From Streptomyces cirratus (GTDB taxonomy: Bacteria; Actinomycetota; Actinomycetes; Streptomycetales; Streptomycetaceae), in contig NZ_BMVP01000004.1 of NCBI RefSeq assembly GCF_014650775.1, forward strand, positions 186,001 through 250,000: 64,000 nucleotides of DNA. The letters are read 5' to 3'. The position numbers and the translations under genes are program-made. This document shows positions 24,682 to 32,880 of the stretch, in pieces (the first letter of the stretch is position 1; each line of letters begins with the position of its first letter). A model generated the notes under the pieces. That model was not told the DNA's origin. It did no database searches and saw nothing but the letters and a program-made list of their open reading frames with translations.

Positions 24682-25056
24682 TCACGAAGAGCGCAACAGC
24701 AGCTCGACTTCCCGTTCCTGGTCCCCGGCGACGGTGCCCTTCGCCTCGACCGTGAAGGCCTCCGTCAGCGCGGACAGGACCCGGTCCACCGCGCGCGGGC
24801 CGCCCTGCAATCCGACCCGGACCGTGCCGTCGAGTGCGACGGGGCCCGTCGGCGCGGCCGGTCTTCCGGCGTCGATGGTCGTGCTCCAGACGGTGGGCTG
24901 CCCCTGGTGGTCCCGGGCATGCGTCTCCATGCCCTCCGCCCCGCCGTCCGGGAACGCCCGTTCCAGGAACCCGATGAGGGTACGGGCACACTCCGGCGAG
25001 CAGTCGGTGGCCGTCACCAGCACCGCGTCGTCCGCGTGCCGCGCTTCGCTGTTCAT
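24682..25056 (-). CDS. Hypothetical protein, 124 residues
   Basis: A soluble protein, MNSEARHADDAVLVTATDCS, with two short beta-alpha units (CARTLIGFLERAFPDGG; VDRVLSALTEAFTVEAKG) suggesting a ferredoxin-like fold. Family not recognised. I chose ATG 25056 over the GTG one codon earlier because AAAGG is then better spaced. It is followed on the same strand by no close gene. Confidence 0.7.
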   Translation of the reverse strand: MNSEARHADDAVLVTATDCSPECARTLIGFLERAFPDGGAEGMETHARDHQGQPTVWSTTIDAGRPAAPTGPVALDGTVRVGLQGGPRAVDRVLSALTEAFTVEAKGTVAGDQEREVELLLRSS

Positions 25057-25171
25057 CACGTCGCCTTTCCTCAGGGTCCTTGCCCGTACTCCGCGGCCCT
25101 CGCGAGGGCGGTCACGCGCGGCGCGGCGGACCGGCGGGGGCCGGTCCGCCGCGGCGGCGGCGCTCCACCGC

Positions 25172-25480
25172 TCAGCGCCCGAGAGCCTTCTTGAGCTGGT
25201 CCTTGTTCATCGCGGAGCGTCCCTCGATGCCCCGCTTCTTCGCCTCTTCGTACAGCGCGTCGCGGGTGGGCCCCGAGGAGCCGCTGCCGGAGCCGGTGCT
25301 GCGGCCCGAACCGGAGGAGCTGCGGCCCGACGACTTCGTCTCGCCGGAGCGGGCCCGCTCCTTGTTCACCGTACGGCCGGCCATTTCCTTCGCCCGGCCC
25401 TCCGACATGCCGCGCTCCTGGCCGGACTCCTTGATGTGCTCGTACTGGCGCTCGCGCTTCCCGCTGGATCCTCGGGGCAT
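25172..25480 (-). CDS. Small basic protein of the 'plasmid stabilization' type
   Basis: A 102-residue basic protein beginning MPRGSSGKRERQYEHIKESG. A Ser/Gly linker follows, then a C-terminal helical unit, ALYEEAKKRGIEGRSAMNKD, that resembles the Rho N-terminal/SAP-like helix-extension-helix. Streptomyces genomes carry several of these, often annotated as plasmid stabilization protein without evidence. Nucleic-acid binding is plausible. ATG 25480 has GGAGAA upstream. Confidence 0.85.
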   Translation of the reverse strand: MPRGSSGKRERQYEHIKESGQERGMSEGRAKEMAGRTVNKERARSGETKSSGRSSSGSGRSTGSGSGSSGPTRDALYEEAKKRGIEGRSAMNKDQLKKALGR

Positions 25481-25641
25481 CGCAGTTCTCCTCACGCATA
25501 GGGGTGGACACGGCCATGCTGCGGGCCGGCGCCGGCTCCCGCACCCCCGGAGCGGCCACCCGGAGGTACGCCGCCCCGGCGGCGGCACCCTTGCGCGCCC
25601 CACCCGCAAACCACGGCGTTTTCAACGGGATTGGCGTACGG

Positions 25642-25663
25642 GTGAAACCTTTCCCTGTTTCAC
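25642..25663. promoter_or_regulatory. GTGAAAC inverted repeat upstream of the CBM48 gene
   Basis: Perfect 7-bp arms (GTGAAAC 25642-25648, GTTTCAC 25657-25663) with an 8-bp centre, 70 bp upstream of the start codon. This AT-richer dyad is a likely operator or part of the promoter. Confidence 0.45.
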
Positions 25664-25733
25664 GCGCCCCAGGCCGTCGCCGGTCACCCCACTGGCACAG
25701 TGGCCGCACCCACTTCGGCCAAAGGAGATCCAC

Positions 25734-26009
25734 GTGCTCGAACGCAAGCGGCGCAAGAACGGGACCGAGGTCACCTTCGTCCTTCCGGCCGACAATCCGC
25801 CCGGGCCGGTCAGCGTGGTGGGCGACTTCAACGACTGGCAGCCGGGCACCCACGTACTGGCTCCCCGCGAGGACGGTCTGCGCGCCGTGACCGTCGAACT
25901 GAGCGGGAAGAAGACACACACGTTCCGGTACCTCGCCGCGGGCGACTACTGGTTCGACGAGGAGCAGGCCGACGGCCACGACGGCACCAACAGCCACCTG
26001 CGCACCTGA
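25734..26009 (+). CDS. Stand-alone CBM48/AMPK-type glycogen-binding-like domain
   Basis: A 91-residue protein consisting of one isoamylase-N/CBM48 domain: VTFVLPADNPPGPVSVVGDF, NDWQPGTHVLAPREDG, then the terminal strand FRYLAAGDYWFDEE. Such domains bind alpha-glucans when joined to amylases or debranching enzymes; here the domain stands alone. GTG 25734 follows AAAGGAG. It may act as a glycogen- or trehalose-linked regulator; that is inference. Confidence 0.88.
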   Translation: MLERKRRKNGTEVTFVLPADNPPGPVSVVGDFNDWQPGTHVLAPREDGLRAVTVELSGKKTHTFRYLAAGDYWFDEEQADGHDGTNSHLRT

Positions 26010-26039
26010 GGCCGCGGCACCCGGCCCCGCACCGGAGGT

Positions 26040-26057
26040 CCGGCGGGTACCCGCCGG
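26040..26057. terminator. 18-bp palindrome in the convergent gap
   Basis: CCGGCGGGTACCCGCCGG is a perfect palindrome between the CBM48 gene and the topoisomerase gene, touching the stop codon of the latter. It is probably a shared terminator; with no loop it could also bind a protein. Confidence 0.35.
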
Positions 26058-26058
26058 T

Positions 26059-27087
26059 TCAGCCGAGAAGTTCCAGTACCGCCGCCTCCACCTCGCCGTG
26101 GGTGGCCGGGTGCCCGTAGACGACGTCCGCGCCGAGCCGGTCCAGCGCGGGCTTGATCGTGACACCGCTCTCGTAGAGCTCGAAGAGCCTCGGGTTGATG
26201 TACGAGGAGCGGCAGACCGCCGGCGTGTTCCCCAGGTAGCCGCTCACCTCGCGCACCGCCCGCGCCACCGCCTTCGTACGCCGGGCCCGGGACTCCCCGG
26301 CGACGTCGGCCGAGACGGCGAGGGCGACCGCGGCCAGGACCGTGGCGTGCCAGGTCCGGAAGTCCTTGGCGGTGATGTCCGCACCGGACCGGCTGCGCAG
26401 ATAGTCGTTGACGTCGCCGGCGCGCACGTCGTGCCAGATACCGCCCTGCCGGTACACGAAGAGCTGCGACTGCCCGTCGCACCGGCGCAGCAGGGACCTG
26501 ACGACGGCGTACGCGGCGGGGTCCACCAGGGCGCGGGTCTGCTCCTGGCCGGATTTGCCGGGGTAGCGGAAACAGACCTCGCCGCGGCTGCAGACGGCGT
26601 GTTCCCGCAGCAGCGTGGTCAGCCCGTACGCCTGGTGGTCGCGCCGGTACGCGGCCCCGCCCACGCGGAAGAAGCCCAGGTCGAGCAGGCGGGCCGAGCA
26701 GGCCAGGACCCGGTCCCGGCCGAGCCCCCGGGTCCCGAGGTCCGCTTCGATGCCCTGGCGCAGCCTCGGAAGCCGTGTCGCGACGTCCAGCACGTGTTCG
26801 TGTTTGGCGGCTTCCTGCCGCTCCCGGAACGCCGCGTGGTAGAGGTACTGCCGGCGGCCCGCCTCGTCGGTTCCCATGGCCTGGATGTGGCCGCCGGGCC
26901 ACGGGCAGATCCATACGTCGGTCCAGGCGGGCGGGATCACCAGTGAGCGCAGCCGCTCCCGCTCCGACGGCTCGGTGAGCGGCGCTCCCGTCAGGTCCAG
27001 GTAGCGGAATCCGCGGCCGTGGCGTACGCGGGCGTACCCGGGCCGGTCGGGGCGGCTCGTGCGCAGCCGCATGGTCCTCTTCGGCAT
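26059..27087 (-). CDS. DNA topoisomerase IB
   Basis: A 342-residue poxvirus-type TopIB. N-terminal RVRHGRGFRYLDLTGAPLTE and PPAWTDVWICP, then the catalytic core with YRRDHQAYGLTTL, DITAKDFRTWHATVLAA (Arg and His of the site) and CRSSYINPRLFELY, where Tyr296 is the nucleophile. The enzyme relaxes DNA by a 3'-phosphotyrosyl nick without ATP. Bacterial TopIB is accessory to gyrase and TopIA. ATG 27087 is the only in-frame ATG near the start of the fold. It is divergent from the VOC gene, with 90 bp between them. Confidence 0.95.
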   Translation of the reverse strand: MPKRTMRLRTSRPDRPGYARVRHGRGFRYLDLTGAPLTEPSERERLRSLVIPPAWTDVWICPWPGGHIQAMGTDEAGRRQYLYHAAFRERQEAAKHEHVLDVATRLPRLRQGIEADLGTRGLGRDRVLACSARLLDLGFFRVGGAAYRRDHQAYGLTTLLREHAVCSRGEVCFRYPGKSGQEQTRALVDPAAYAVVRSLLRRCDGQSQLFVYRQGGIWHDVRAGDVNDYLRSRSGADITAKDFRTWHATVLAAVALAVSADVAGESRARRTKAVARAVREVSGYLGNTPAVCRSSYINPRLFELYESGVTIKPALDRLGADVVYGHPATHGEVEAAVLELLG

Positions 27088-27164
27088 GATGCCGGGCGTC
27101 TGCCCGGTTCCGGCACGGATACCCCCGGTACACGTGTCTGCGCCCGGACGGGGCGGGCGGCCTC

Positions 27165-27170
27165 TAGATT
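27165..27170 (+). promoter_or_regulatory. -10 box (TAGATT) for a leaderless mRNA
   Basis: TAGATT ends 7 bp before the ATG at 27178, with no ribosome site. Confidence 0.45.
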
Positions 27171-27177
27171 CGTCCGC

Positions 27178-27564
27178 ATGGTGCACGTACTGGGCAGCAG
27201 GGTCCTGCTGACCCCCACGGATCCCGACCGGTCCCGCGCGTTCTACGGCGGGGCCCTGGGCCTCGCCGTGTATCGGGAGTTCGGTACGGGTCCCGAGCGC
27301 GGGACGGTCTATTTCCTCGGCGGCGGATTCCTGGAGGTGTCGGGCCGTTCACCGACCCCGCCTGCCCCGGGGCTGCGGCTGTGGCTTCAGGTCGCCGATG
27401 TGCGGGCGGCGTACGAGGAGCTGCTGGAGCGGGGGGTCGGGGTGCTGCGGCCGCCGCTGCGAGAGCCGTGGGGGCTGATCGAGATGTGGATCGAGGACCC
27501 GGACGGTGTGCGGATCGCCGTCGTGGAGGTGCCGGCGGACCATCCGCTGCGGCTGCGCCCGTGA
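27178..27564 (+). CDS. Glyoxalase/bleomycin-resistance (VOC) family protein
   Basis: A 128-residue VOC protein with two beta-alpha-beta-beta-beta units: SRVLLTPTDPDRSRAFYGGA in the first and LQVADVRAAYEELLERGVGV with MWIEDPDGVRIAVVEV in the second. These metalloenzymes or binding proteins act on varied substrates, or bind drugs; this one cannot be assigned. The Glu in the final strand (VVEV) is the usual metal ligand. The gene is probably leaderless. Confidence 0.9.
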   Translation: MVHVLGSRVLLTPTDPDRSRAFYGGALGLAVYREFGTGPERGTVYFLGGGFLEVSGRSPTPPAPGLRLWLQVADVRAAYEELLERGVGVLRPPLREPWGLIEMWIEDPDGVRIAVVEVPADHPLRLRP

Positions 27565-27675
27565 GCGTCGGGCGCGCGCCTGACGTGAGCGTCGGGGGCG
27601 TGCCCGCCGCGGCGGCCGTGTCGTGCGCCACGATCCGGGCCGGGGCATTCCAATGGGGCTGATGCGGCCGTTATC

Positions 27676-28251
27676 GTGACGATTCACCCGCTTCCCTATC
27701 CGCCCGGATGGTCTCCAGTGCCCGCAGACACCTCCCTGTCCCCGCTCATGGCGGCGACGACGCACTGGCTGACCCGCGCCTACCCCGCCGGCAGCGGCGC
27801 GCTCCAGCGGAGCCTGGCGGAGGCCCAGGCCCGGCAGGCCGTCACGGTCGCCGCGTGGCTGCGGTACCCGACGGACCTCGACGCGCAGCTGGTCGCGCTG
27901 ACGGGGCCGGGCGGCTCCGGCCGCCTGGACTGGATCACCGGTGCGGACGCCCACTGCGAGGACGAGGAGCGCGACGACGTCTGGCGCTGCTGGGTCGACG
28001 AGGTCGTGGCCAGCTGGGCGGCATGCCTGCTGACCACACCGTCGCTGGCTTCGGCGGCGGTCGCCGCGCTGGCCTCGACGGAGCACGCCGACGCCGTCCC
28101 GGTGGCCTTCCGCCGCCTGACGGACCCCGCGGTGGACGACCGCTGCGCGGCGGCGCTGCTGCGCCACCCGGACCTGCTGGCACCGATAGCGGACCTGCAC
28201 CGCCCGGGCCTGCTGGACTGCCTCGGGGCGGACACCGCGCTGACGGGCTGA
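27676..28251 (+). CDS. Hypothetical protein, 191 residues
   Basis: A mainly helical soluble protein (ALQRSLAEAQARQAVTVAAW; DDVWRCWVDEVVASWAACLL). I do not recognise it. GTG 27676 has no convincing ribosome site, so the true start may be a GTG at 27719 or the ATG near 27748. It has two Cys near the middle and one near the end and no metal motif. Confidence 0.65.
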   Translation: MTIHPLPYPPGWSPVPADTSLSPLMAATTHWLTRAYPAGSGALQRSLAEAQARQAVTVAAWLRYPTDLDAQLVALTGPGGSGRLDWITGADAHCEDEERDDVWRCWVDEVVASWAACLLTTPSLASAAVAALASTEHADAVPVAFRRLTDPAVDDRCAAALLRHPDLLAPIADLHRPGLLDCLGADTALTG

Positions 28252-28271
28252 GCGCAGCGCGCGCCGGGTCC

Positions 28272-28296
28272 GTTTCCCGGGCATCGAGCAGGGTAG
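28272..28296 (+). promoter_or_regulatory. Sigma-B-type promoter with GGGTAGGCGCC
   Basis: GTTT (28272-28275), 15 bp, GGGTAG (28291-28296), continuing to GGGTAGGCGCC (28291-28301). This is the best match in the window. The next plus-strand gene begins at 28439. Confidence 0.6.
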
Positions 28297-28438
28297 GCGC
28301 CGTCGCGCGGGGTGCGGTCTTGGCCGTCCCGGCCGCGACGGAGGCCGCATTCCGCCCGCAGCCCGGGGGCCGCGCCGCGGGTGCACCCGTACGCGCGCAG
28401 CGGGCGACGCACTCGGCGACACGACCGAGGATGGGAGC

Positions 28439-28657
28439 ATGTCCGCCCGACTTGTGATCTACCCTCCGGACGAGAACGGCTGGCGCCGGGTGCGTTACGA
28501 CGGCGTCGCCATCGGCGTGGCCCACAAGCCCTCCGACATCCTCGTCTTCCTCAGTGCGGCCGGGATGGAGGATCCCGGGGACCTGGACCTCACCGATCCC
28601 GAGCTCGTCGAGTGGCGCGGCCCCGGACCCGAATCGTGGGCGGAGTCGCCCCCGTGA
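28439..28657 (+). CDS. Small conserved protein, 72 residues
   Basis: A protein MSARLVIYPPDENGWRRVRY with a compact beta-rich start and an acidic end (DPGDLDLTDPELVEWRGPGP). It looks like the small Streptomyces proteins of the 'ABATE-less' stress group, but I cannot name a family. ATG 28439 has GGGAG upstream, and a sigma-B-type promoter lies 143 bp before it. Confidence 0.75.
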   Translation: MSARLVIYPPDENGWRRVRYDGVAIGVAHKPSDILVFLSAAGMEDPGDLDLTDPELVEWRGPGPESWAESPP

Positions 28658-28727
28658 GCACGACCCGGAGACGCCCGCCGACATCCCGGCCGACGTTGCG
28701 GCCGGCGTACGAGAGGAGGCCCGCGCG

Positions 28728-28883
28728 ATGGAACAGCCGAACGAGAACGAGCCGGCCCGCGAGAAGGCGGCCCAGGTCGCCCTTTCCCTCCAGGACAGCC
28801 GCCGGACCGTGATGGCGACGGCGGCCGGCGCCCTCGCCGTGGCCGCGGCCTTCCTGGCCCACCGGCGCCGCTGCCGCTCCTAG
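28728..28883 (+). CDS. 51-residue membrane peptide
   Basis: MEQPNENEPAREKAAQVALS is followed by one hydrophobic helix (VMATAAGALAVAAAFLA, about 29-45) and a basic end, HRRRCRS, so the C-terminus should face the cytoplasm. ATG 28728 follows AGAGGAGG at good spacing. It is 70 bp downstream of the previous gene and may share its stress promoter. Function unknown. Confidence 0.75.
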   Translation: MEQPNENEPAREKAAQVALSLQDSRRTVMATAAGALAVAAAFLAHRRRCRS

Positions 28884-28972
28884 TGCCGTTCCCGGGAGCC
28901 TTGCGGCAGGTTCCGTGCGGCGCGACGGGGCACGCGTGACGGGGACACGCTCGTCCGACGCAAAGGATCCCC

Positions 28973-29188
28973 ATGCTCGTCGTCGCGCTGCTCACTCCCC
29001 CCGTCATGCTGGCCGCCGTGCTGGCCCTCGGGCGGTACGAAGAACGTCTCCTGGGCGCGCCGGCCGCCGGGCCCGCCCGCCGGCCCGCGCCGGCCCCTCC
29101 CCCGCGGGTCCACCGGCCGCCCGGCGCGCACCGTCGCGTGGCCGTGGGCAGGGTCACCCGCTTCCCCGTGCGAAACGAGCTGGTTTGA
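28973..29188 (+). CDS. 71-residue membrane-anchored peptide
   Basis: One N-terminal hydrophobic helix (MLVVALLTPPVMLAAVLALG) is followed by a Pro/Ala/Arg-rich cytoplasmic tail. ATG 28973 has AAAGGA upstream. Family not recognised; it resembles other small membrane proteins in Streptomyces stress clusters. Confidence 0.65.
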   Translation: MLVVALLTPPVMLAAVLALGRYEERLLGAPAAGPARRPAPAPPPRVHRPPGAHRRVAVGRVTRFPVRNELV

Positions 29189-29269
29189 GATGGCTCCTCC
29201 CCGGCAAGGGGCGACAGACGACGGACGAATTACGTGTCTCATCCCGATTCGCACAGGAAGGACCGACCC

Positions 29270-29803
29270 ATGCGTGTGGCGTTTTTGACGGCTACGGAGG
29301 GCATCGAGCAGGTCGAGCTCACCCAGCCGTGGCAAGCAGTGATCGACGCCGGCGGCAACCCCCAGCTCGTCTCGACGGAGCCGGGCCGCGTCCAGGCGTT
29401 CAACCACCTCGACAAGGCGGACACCTTCCCCGTCGACCTCGTCGTCTCGCAGGCCTCGGCGGAGGACTTCGACGGACTGGTCCTTCCGGGTGGTGTCGCC
29501 AACCCGGACGCGTTGCGGACGAACGCCGAAGCGGTGGCCTTCGTACAGAGCTTCTTCGACGCCGGCAAGCCGGTCGCGGCGATCTGCCACGCCCCGTGGA
29601 CCCTGGTGGAAGCCGACCGCGTCCGCGGCCGCACGATGACCTCGTGGCCGAGCCTGCGCACGGATCTCCGCAACGCCGGCGCGACCTGGGTCGACGAAGC
29701 CGTACAGGTGTGCACGGCCGGCCCCAACACGCTCGTCACCAGCCGCAAGCCCGATGACCTGCCGGTGTTCTGCAAGACCTTCCTGACCGAGTTCAACCGC
29801 TGA
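29270..29803 (+). CDS. PfpI/DJ-1 family protein (YhbO-like)
   Basis: A 177-residue DJ-1/PfpI protein with catalytic Cys106-His107 in AICHAPW and the acidic residue of EGIEQVEL near position 14. PfpI-type proteins are described as stress proteins, with protease, glyoxalase or deglycase activity. ATG 29270 has AGGAAGGA upstream. The next gene, a GlsB membrane protein, starts 16 bp downstream, so they form a two-gene operon that ends at the strong terminator at 30100. Confidence 0.94.
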   Translation: MRVAFLTATEGIEQVELTQPWQAVIDAGGNPQLVSTEPGRVQAFNHLDKADTFPVDLVVSQASAEDFDGLVLPGGVANPDALRTNAEAVAFVQSFFDAGKPVAAICHAPWTLVEADRVRGRTMTSWPSLRTDLRNAGATWVDEAVQVCTAGPNTLVTSRKPDDLPVFCKTFLTEFNR

Positions 29804-29819
29804 GAGGACACCCATCCGC

Positions 29820-30086
29820 ATGGGCATCATCGCCTGGATCCTGATCGGCCTGCTGGCCGGGCTCATCGCCAAGGCCATCACCCCGGGCAGGGACCCCGGC
29901 GGCTGCCTGATCACCATGGTGATCGGCATCGTCGGCGGCCTGCTCGGCGGGTGGCTCGGCAAGGTGATCTTCGGCGTGGACTCGATCAACGGCTTCTTCC
30001 ACCTTTCGACGTGGATCGCGGCCGTCGTCGGTTCCGTCATCGTGCTGCTGGTCTACCGGCTGATCGCCGGGCGCAGGGGCGCCTGA
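29820..30086 (+). CDS. GlsB/YeaQ/YmgE family membrane stress protein
   Basis: An 88-residue protein with three hydrophobic helices (IIAWILIGLLAGLIAKAITP; MVIGIVGGLLGGWLG; WIAAVVGSVIVLLVYRLI). The Gly-rich pattern GRDPGGCLITMVIGIVGG is diagnostic of the transglycosylase-associated (GlsB/YeaQ) family, which is linked to general stress. ATG 29820 has GAGAGGA upstream. It is in an operon with the PfpI gene. Confidence 0.94.
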   Translation: MGIIAWILIGLLAGLIAKAITPGRDPGGCLITMVIGIVGGLLGGWLGKVIFGVDSINGFFHLSTWIAAVVGSVIVLLVYRLIAGRRGA

Positions 30087-30099
30087 CGGCGCTCCCGCC

Positions 30100-30141
30100 C
30101 GAAAGCCGGCCCCCACCGCTCGCGGTGGGGGCCGGCTTTCG
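30100..30141. terminator. Bidirectional rho-independent terminator
   Basis: A perfect 19-bp stem (30100-30118 and 30123-30141, starting CGAAAGCCGGCCCCCACCG) with the loop CTCG. The AAA/TTT at its base supplies the U-run in both directions. It separates the PfpI-GlsB operon from the convergent membrane-protein gene. Confidence 0.9.
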
Positions 30142-30193
30142 TCCGTCCGTGCCGGCGCCCGTCCGCCCTTCGGGTGCGGCTCCTCGGGTCACC

Positions 30194-31426
30194 TCACCAC
30201 CGGCGCGGCCGGCGGCCCTCGTCGTCCGTGGGGCGGGCACGCAGCTGGCCGGCCAGGCGGTGCAGGCGGGGGAAGCGCTCGCGCCGCAGCTGCGAGTGGC
30301 GGTCGAGTTCCTCGATGAGCCGCTCGGAACGTTTCTCCACGCCGAGTTCGTCCAGGACCCGGTCCGCCTCGGCGAGCAGGGCTCCTGAGAGCTGCCACTG
30401 GCCGGGCTCGGTGCGGACCTGTTCCAGGAGCAGTTCCGCGAGCCGGTCCCGGCTCACGCGGGCGGTCTTGAGCTCCTCGGTCAGCCTGCTCTCGGCTTCC
30501 TCGGCGTTGGCACTGACCTGCGCGGTGATCAGCTGGGCGAAGCTCTCGACGGCGATGGCCGTGTGTGCGTAGAGCTCCCGCAGCGCCTGCGCGATGTGCG
30601 CCGGAAACAGCGGCCCCTCGGGCCGCGCCTGGGCCAGGTCGGTCAGGGTCCGGCAGGTGACGCGCAGCACCACCGCGCAGATCTCCAGGGTGTCCAGTCC
30701 CGTGCGCAGCACCAGACGGAACAAGAGCCCTTCGCGTACGCGCGGGTTCAGCCGCAGGCTGTCCTCCGCCTGCCGCAGGGCGGCGTCGACCTGGGCGATG
30801 TCGTTGTCGAGCCGGCGCGCCTCGTGCAGGCGGGCGGCGGCCTTCTCCACCGGGGTGTGCTCGTCGAGTTCGTCGGTGATGTGCACCATCAGGGCACGGA
30901 TCCGACGGGCCAGGTCGGTGATCGCCTCGCTCGCCGGCCCGACCCACACGGGCGGCACGAACAGGACGTTGAACAGCAGGCCGACGGCGGCGCCGATCAG
31001 GGTCTCCAGCACCCGGTCCCAGGCGGTGTCCGCGACCCGGGTGACACCGAGGACCAGCATGGCGCTGATCGCGACCTCGGGGACGAACTCCCCGGCCTTC
31101 ACCAGCGGTCCGATGGTGAGCGAAACCAGGATGATCAGGCCGAGGCTCCACCAGGTCAGGCCCACCAGTGCGCTGAACCCGATCGCGAGCAGCACTCCGG
31201 CCACAACGGAGTTGACCCGGCGGATGCCTGTGGTGAGGGTCGAGTAGAGGGTGACCTGTACGACGAGCAGCGCGGTGAGCGGAGCGGTCAGCGGGGCGGG
31301 TTCGCCGCTGAGCCGCAGGGCGACGACGTACGAGATCACGGCGGCCGCGGTGGAGCGGACGGTCTGGACGACGGCGGGCTCCCGGTGCCGGCGCACCAGC
31401 TGGCGCAGTGGAGCAGAGAGTGACAT
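30194..31426 (-). CDS. FUSC/aromatic acid exporter-like membrane protein
   Basis: A 410-residue protein with about six hydrophobic helices in the first 170 residues (STAAAVISYVVALRLSGEPA, TALLVVQVTLYSTLTTGIRR, LIGAAVGLLFNVLF), followed by a long alpha-helical cytoplasmic part rich in Ala, Glu and Arg. This is the layout of one FUSC/ArAE half-unit, exporters of aromatic acids and other weak acids. ATG 31426 has AAAGGGCGGG upstream. The substrate is unknown. Confidence 0.88.
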   Translation of the reverse strand: MSLSAPLRQLVRRHREPAVVQTVRSTAAAVISYVVALRLSGEPAPLTAPLTALLVVQVTLYSTLTTGIRRVNSVVAGVLLAIGFSALVGLTWWSLGLIILVSLTIGPLVKAGEFVPEVAISAMLVLGVTRVADTAWDRVLETLIGAAVGLLFNVLFVPPVWVGPASEAITDLARRIRALMVHITDELDEHTPVEKAAARLHEARRLDNDIAQVDAALRQAEDSLRLNPRVREGLLFRLVLRTGLDTLEICAVVLRVTCRTLTDLAQARPEGPLFPAHIAQALRELYAHTAIAVESFAQLITAQVSANAEEAESRLTEELKTARVSRDRLAELLLEQVRTEPGQWQLSGALLAEADRVLDELGVEKRSERLIEELDRHSQLRRERFPRLHRLAGQLRARPTDDEGRRPRRW

Positions 31427-31592
31427 GACCCGCCCTTTCCCCTTCGCGTGAAGATCAACGCGGTACGGCGCGCGCAGTACACACCGGATATGTCACGACA
31501 CGCTACGTGAGGACCAATGCCCCGACGGCTCGCTGCGCGGCGGTTCACTGGGTGGCCTGAATCGGACCATCGGCACGAGCGAGGAGAGCGGC

Positions 31593-32153
31593 ATGGGACA
31601 CGGCGGCGACGTCATCGCGGAACTCACCACGGATCACGAGGAGGTGGAGGAGCTCTTCACCAACATCCAGGAACTGCCGTCGGGCGACGCGCGCAGGAAG
31701 CACTACGCGGACCAGGCGATCATGGAGCTGGTCCGGCACTCCGTGGCCGAGGAGTCCTACCTCTACCCGGCCGTCCGCGAGCACCTGCCCCAGGGGGACA
31801 GCATCGCGGACAAGGAGCTGGAGGACCACGCGATGGCCGAGCGCACCATGAAGGACCTTGAGGGCTGCGACGCGGACGACCCCCGTTTCGACGCCCTGAT
31901 GACCAAGCTCATGGCCGAGATCCGCGCCCACGTGGCCGACGAGGAGAACAACCTCTTCCCGCAGCTGCGCGCCGCCTGTACCCCGGACATGCTCATGAAG
32001 CTCGGCGACAAGGTCCGCCAGGCGAAGAAGATGGCCCCCACCCGCCCGCACCCCTCCGCGCCCGACAAGCCGCCGGCCAACAAGCTGCTCGCCCCTGGCG
32101 TCGGCCTGGTCGACCGGCTGCGCGACGCGATGAGCGGACGGGGCAAGGACTGA
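31593..32153 (+). CDS. Hemerythrin HHE-domain protein
   Basis: A 186-residue protein with a four-helix hemerythrin-like domain. Candidate di-iron ligands are His15, His49 and Glu53 (VRHSVAEESYLYP), His79 (LEDHAMAER), and His113 and Glu117 (IRAHVADEENNLFP). Such proteins bind or sense O2, NO or peroxide in actinobacteria. The last 50 residues are a Pro/Lys linker and a short helix. ATG 31593 has GAGGAGAG upstream. Confidence 0.94.
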   Translation: MGHGGDVIAELTTDHEEVEELFTNIQELPSGDARRKHYADQAIMELVRHSVAEESYLYPAVREHLPQGDSIADKELEDHAMAERTMKDLEGCDADDPRFDALMTKLMAEIRAHVADEENNLFPQLRAACTPDMLMKLGDKVRQAKKMAPTRPHPSAPDKPPANKLLAPGVGLVDRLRDAMSGRGKD

Positions 32154-32356
32154 CACGGCCCGTGACCGGCGGCTCCGGAGACCGGGACGTCCGGCCTCCG
32201 GGGCGCCGTCGGTCCGGCCGAGCGGCGCCTTTCCGAAGGAATTCGAAGGAAAGGGAAAAGCGGCGGGAAAAGTGACGCATGCCCGATACATGGAGGGTCG
32301 GGCCACGGGCAGGCGGAAAACGTAACCCGCAAGGCGCGCGCAGGGAGACAGCGTTC

Positions 32357-32761
32357 ATGGACACCGCACTCGTCCAGCACCGCATCACGCTCGCACCGGA
32401 GCCGGGGGTGGGGGCGGCCGCCCGCGACACTGCCCACCGCTTCCTGGCCGACGCGAGGGACCACGGCGGTGCCGTACCGGACCCGGCCCAGGACACCCTG
32501 CTGCTCCTGGTGACCGAGCTCGTCACGAACGCGCTGCGCCACACCGACGGCCCCTGCACCCTCTGCCTGACGTTGCAGCCGGCCGCCATCGACGTCGACG
32601 TCACGGACACCAGCCCGCACCCGCCGGTGCCCCGGACCCCCGACCACACGGGGCGCGGAGGCTGGGGGTGGAACCTCGTGCACCACCTGACGGAAGCCGT
32701 CGAGATCCGGCCGACCGCGGACGGGGGGAAGACCATCCACGCCCGTATCGCCCTGGAGTAA
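32357..32761 (+). CDS. RsbW-like anti-sigma factor / GHKL ATPase
   Basis: A 134-residue histidine-kinase-like ATPase. The N-box is ELVTNALRHT at about 54-63 and the G2-like loop is GRGGWGWNLV near 103. The G1 box is weak (VTDTSPHPP), as in many Streptomyces RsbW-like proteins. It would phosphorylate a STAS antagonist or sequester a sigma factor. ATG 32357 follows AGGGAGA. The two STAS genes in the window are candidates as partners, but neither is adjacent. Confidence 0.9.
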   Translation: MDTALVQHRITLAPEPGVGAAARDTAHRFLADARDHGGAVPDPAQDTLLLLVTELVTNALRHTDGPCTLCLTLQPAAIDVDVTDTSPHPPVPRTPDHTGRGGWGWNLVHHLTEAVEIRPTADGGKTIHARIALE

Positions 32762-32880
32762 CGCCGGGCCCGGCCGGAACGCGCCGCTGACCGCGATTTG
32801 ACCGCATACCGGGATACGGCATGCCTCATACCGGGCACACTCCGGCCCGAAGCGGCAGGAGAAGCGGAGGCGACGAGCGG

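Noticed and set aside
27119..27124. GGGTAT upstream of the topoisomerase gene as a sigma-B promoter
   Set aside because: No matching -35 at 13-16 bp.
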